Below, piece by piece: positions 60,628 through 64,000 of a stretch of DNA of 64,000 bases (its first letter is position 1; the number at the start of each line of letters is the position of its first letter). The notes beneath the pieces are model-generated. The model was given only the letters and a program-made list of their open reading frames with translations. It searched no databases and had not been told where the DNA came from. Source of the DNA: Trichomonas vaginalis G3 (lineage: Eukaryota > Parabasalia > Trichomonadida > Trichomonadidae); contig NC_067205.1 of the NCBI RefSeq assembly GCF_026262505.1, positions 1,054,001-1,118,000 of the forward strand. The letters run 5' to 3'. A program made the translations under genes and the position numbers.

Positions 60628-60828
60628 TCAAAATATTCTATAAGTGTCTAGTATGGAATTCAAAAGAATAAAGAAAATGGTAACGTAAATAAACGTATTA
60701 TGAAATAATTTATAATTAAAATGAAAAAAAGAAAAAATAATAAGTAAAGTGACTGGAAATGAAAATGAAAATCAGTGTACAGTTTTATTTTTTTCTCGCT
60801 GTGAAACGTATTCGAAGGCAAGGCAAGT

Positions 60829-60861
60829 GGGGCTTCCAGGCGCGTTGCGCCCTCTAGCCCC
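60829..60861. repeat. GC-rich double hairpin, copy 2
   Basis: GGGGCT...AGCCCC outer stem and AGGCGC/GCGCCT inner stem, loop GTT. Inverted relative to 17031-17063; the flanking CGAAGATGTTTAGTATAAA matches the flank there. Confidence 0.9.
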
Positions 60862-61016
60862 GAAGATGTTTAGTATAAATGAAGTTTTTATTCGGAAAAT
60901 TGTTAGTCTTCTGGTGTGAATTCGGTAATTCTCGTGTCGAATGACCGTTGGATGTAACGAGGAAGATTTTGACGAACTTGGTATAAAGTTCTCAACATTA
61001 TAAGGTGTGTGATGAG

Positions 61017-61049
61017 TGGGGCTTCCAGGCGCGTTGCGCCCTCTAGCCC
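61017..61049. repeat. GC-rich double hairpin, copy 3
   Basis: The same motif as at 60829, 188 bases further on, bracketing a short stretch related to the gene at 16074-16988. Confidence 0.9.
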
Positions 61050-61324
61050 ATAAAAAATTTCTGAGGACGAGCCAGCCGGTGACTTTTTTGTAGAGCACTC
61101 AAAATAGTATAACTTTGTCCGGACAAGTAAGGGTCTATCGTCGCTACAGGAAAAGTTACAGGCGTTCCAAGGAAGTATACTTTGAGAAGCCTTTTCCCCC
61201 TTATAGAATGAGATAGGACGGTTATTTTACAAAAATGACAACACTTTGACCGAGTAGTTTTTTGTGCTGAACAAAAAGTGTCATATAAACATCTGTCAAA
61301 AACCGCTTTTTAACTTCACTTAAA

Positions 61325-63469
61325 ATGCCACGTAAGCTACGTAAGAATATACGTAAGAGGAAGGGAGCATTGAAACATCCAATAGTAAAACTGACACCAC
61401 AACAACAGTTGCAACAACAAATGATGAATGACCCCACTATGTTGCAACAAATGTCAAGCAACCCTATGCTTTTAAACCGAGTTATTGGTGCACAGAGTGG
61501 AGGTTTAAGAGCGGCACTTTTAGCGAAAATGGCAGGCTATGGTGGAGCTGCAGACGGAACAGCTTATAACCCTCAAAGTCAAATGAATTTGAGTTCACTC
61601 AAAAATCAAATAACAGATGTCAAAAAGTCAAACATAGACATACAGAAACAAATAAGTGAAAACGAAAAGAAACTAGAATATGACAGACACACAAAGAAAC
61701 TCAATGAGTTAAACGTAGAGAAAAAGAAGAAAGAAGAACAACTGAAAGAACTAAGTACAGAGGAATATGCGAAAAAAGTGTCAGAAAAAGCAGCAGAAGT
61801 AGCAAAAATGGAACAAGATGTTATAAATTTGAAAAACCATACTACTCAATATAAAGTACTGAAAGATGAAGAGATAAAACAAAAAGCCATGAAGACATAT
61901 ATGGATAGCGATGAGTATAAAAAAGAAGTTGAAGCAAATGTAAAGGCAGAAAAACTTTTACAGTTGCAAAACCAAACCGTACAGTATGAAAACTTAGCAC
62001 AAGAAAGTAAAAATAACGACTCAGCCATGCAAAAGGCAATGAAAAGCGCAGAATATATAAAAGCTAATAATGACTGGTTAGATGCCCAAGCCAACGCTAA
62101 AGCAGCCCAACTTATAGGGTCAATAAGGACAAAAATACAAGCGGATGAAGACAGTTCAAATGAAGCTTTAATGAATGCTGACTTTAAGAATGCCTTCGAA
62201 TCTTCATAGTAAGGTGAAACTAGTGAACGACTTCTCATCTGGAAAGAAACTGAAGTCTGAAGGTTTCGACAAAGAGTTAAGAGAAGTAACACAAAATATG
62301 ACGAAAATAACAGATGCAGCAACGAGACAGGCAGTTCAAAGTGCCTATGACGCCGTTAGAGCAACTGTTGTGGAAAGTCAAGAAAAAGAGTTACAACAGA
62401 CCAAAACAGACCTAGTAAATGCTTTCTTAAGAACGAAAAGTCAGGTAGGACATTATGCTGCAGATGGAACATATGTGCCAGCTGGTGGAACTTATATACC
62501 ACCAAACCCTCCAGAGAAGCACCTGCACCAGGACTACCTAAAACATTTACATCGTCACATGGACACAGACACAGGCATGCACCAAAACCAACACAACAAC
62601 CAACAGTTCAAAATCCAGCACCACAACAACAACCAAAACAACAGTTCAAAATCCAGCACAGCACCAACAGTTCAAAACCCTGCACAGCAACCAACAGTTC
62701 AAAATCCAGCACCACAACCAAAACCAGCACAAACAACCACCTCCACAACCAGCACAGCAACCAACAGTTCAAAACCCTGCACAACAACAACCACAAACAG
62801 AGCAAGGACATAAAGAAGTAGAGAAAAAGGAAACCAAGAATTCTTAAAAATGCTTAAGGAAGATTATGGTTACACAGATACTCTTGACTTTAGTGACAGA
62901 TATAAAGAAGCTATTAGAAAGTTCAAGGAAGGAAATACTGACCCGAACCTATTAGCTTTATGGCTCAGCATCAAATCGGATATAATCTCAAACCTGGAAA
63001 ATACAAGCTCGCTAAGGGATATGATTTAATAGCATATCATCCAAATGACATGAATGAATTTACTCCGAGATATTTGATGTCAGAGCTAAATGATAATTCA
63101 ATCTCTTCATGAAACGCGTAAAAAAATAGAGACGGAACGAAAGAAGAAAGGTTTATGAGTCTGGATGACTTAGATAGGGAACTTGTTAAAAACGGTCTCG
63201 GAATATATGAAATGCCAGCAGATGAGGTACAAGAAACTCCACAGGAAGAAACTCAACAGGAAGAAGTTCAGATACAACCAGACATGGAAGAAATAGTTCA
63301 GCAACAACAGCTAGAAGAGCCTGAAGGAAACGAACAAGTCCCTCCTTTGGAAACTAACTTCACAGAACTAGATGAAGATTTGGAACAGCCGAAAAATCTT
63401 GACCCTCAACAAGAGTATGAGGTGAATATGGAATCTTTCCAAGAGTCTAAGAAAAATTCGGCTGACATA
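61325..63469 (+). pseudogene. Second copy of the large coiled-coil virion-like protein gene (element B)
   Basis: Aligns with the gene at 12632-15637 from its first codon, with the same basic start, coiled coil, M-A-G-Y-G site, a longer Pro/Gln repeat tract (about 62520-62800) and the acidic region. The upstream about 245 bp is shared as well. It looks broken, with several breaks, and is cut off by a mariner insertion. Confidence 0.85.
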
Positions 63470-64000
63470 TAGGGTGTCCAAAGGTGCGTTTAGCACAGCG
63501 CTCTATATGAGACTATTAAAGGAGATATATGCTGATTATAAATATATAATAAAAAATATGAATATATGTATATGATGAGTATGTTGTATTTTGGCGCCAT
63601 GCCGGGATATAAAATGAATTTTGAGACAAGAGGCGGTTTCGCGGGAAATTTTGGCGGGATTTTTTTCATTTTTTTAATGAATCATAAAGAAAACATCCTC
63701 GCTCTTGCAAAAAAATGCAAAGACTGTAAAAAAATCTACGAACATTGGTAAAATGCTTCGGTATGGATGCTCCTAGCTATTCCACTGTAACGTATCATGT
63801 TAGGATGTATCACTTCATGAACAAAAAGGCGCCCATCATAAAAATTGACAAAAAATCGCCGGATCAAAGAAAAATCAAAGCAATTCTTCAAGCGCTAGAT
63901 GAAGACCCAAGAGCATCACTCAGAAGGATAGAGGAGATGACAAAGATACCAAGTACAACAGTCAGTTATTATCTGCACAATTATTTGAACTACAAACTAG
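63470..64000 (+). mobile_element. Mariner-like transposon (5' part; continues past window)
   Basis: Similarity to element A's gene ends at GACATA, and new sequence beginning TAGGGTGTCC follows, so the insertion is at a TA. A leader of about 200 bp precedes the transposase start at 63677, which sits in a TCATTTTTTTAATG initiator-like context. Confidence 0.75.
63677..64000 (+). pseudogene. Mariner-family transposase, N-terminal part, frameshifted
   Basis: MNHKENILALAKK begins a helix-turn-helix; this frame stops at 63752. The continuing sequence (Y-S-T-V-T-Y-H-V-R-M, then a second helix-turn-helix 'SLRRIEEMTKIPSTTVSYYL') is in another frame from about 63748 on, so one small indel separates them. 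The paired HTH layout is that of mariner transposases; the catalytic DDD domain lies outside the window. It resembles the T. vaginalis Tvmar1 family by layout, not by search. Confidence 0.75.

Larger units (their letters stand above)
58600..64000. mobile_element. Second Polinton/Maverick-type element B (degraded, continues past window)
   Basis: From the tandem array at 58.6 kb: integrase gene, two GC-rich hairpins, and a copy of element A's 1001-aa gene, all opposite in direction to element A. It looks broken, with several breaks. The shared protein region differs from element A at about 8 of 290 residues, so the two copies are recent relatives. A mariner-like transposon is inserted at 63470. 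Confidence 0.7.

Overview
This window is AT-rich, mostly intronless protist DNA. It best fits a trichomonad, most likely Trichomonas vaginalis. The reasons are the start-codon-proximal initiator motifs of the TCA-Y-T-W-Y-TCA type, Polinton/Maverick-type virus-like elements at both ends, a mariner transposase start at the right edge, and host families typical of trichomonads (Rab GTPase, CAP-domain surface protein, Sel1 repeats, HYDIN of the flagellar central pair). The species call is inference; no search was possible.

Layout. 1-17.06 kb is a Polinton/Maverick-type element whose left end lies outside the window. It carries a DNA polymerase B tail, several small unknown genes, a gene pair framed by inverted repeats (4.19-5.67 kb), a packaging ATPase, an SF3 helicase, minor and major capsid proteins, a 1001-residue virion-like protein and an acidic protein. 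It ends near a GC-rich double hairpin and a 47-nt T run. A 1041-bp non-coding element flanked by TA (17.16-18.20 kb) follows directly.

The host block runs from 18.7 to 57.0 kb: a secreted beta-helix-like protein (-), HYDIN (-, 3163 aa), a large helical-repeat protein (+), a SNAP-25/Vam7-like SNARE (+), tRNA-His(GTG) (+), a CLASP-like protein (-), a 73-aa protein (-), a Rab GTPase (+), a BTB-like/coiled-coil gene split by a 1265-bp TA-flanked transposon (+), a PAP2-like membrane protein lacking a catalytic histidine (+), an unrecognised 413-aa protein (-), a Sel1 / long charged helix / tail-anchored protein (+), a 625-aa protein possibly related to GSAP (-) and a membrane-anchored CAP protein (+). 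The intergenic spaces hold non-coding structures: two tRNA-like fossils, an 80-nt hairpin, a perfect three-way-junction fold at 48.07-48.14 kb, and a 923-bp near-perfect inverted repeat at 54.56-55.48 kb.

From 58.6 kb to the end lies a second, degraded Polinton-type element: a 120-bp tandem array, an integrase gene, and a copy of the same 1001-residue protein gene as in the first element, about 97% identical at protein level where I compared it. A mariner-like transposon has inserted into that copy at a TA.

The host genes do not form an operon. Several serve cytoskeleton/flagellum (HYDIN, CLASP) or membrane traffic (Rab, SNARE). The most notable items are the transposon-split BTB-like gene whose frame closes exactly after removing the insert and one TA, the three-way junction, the long inverted repeat, the SF3 helicase together with PolB in the left element, and the inverted-repeat-framed gene pair.
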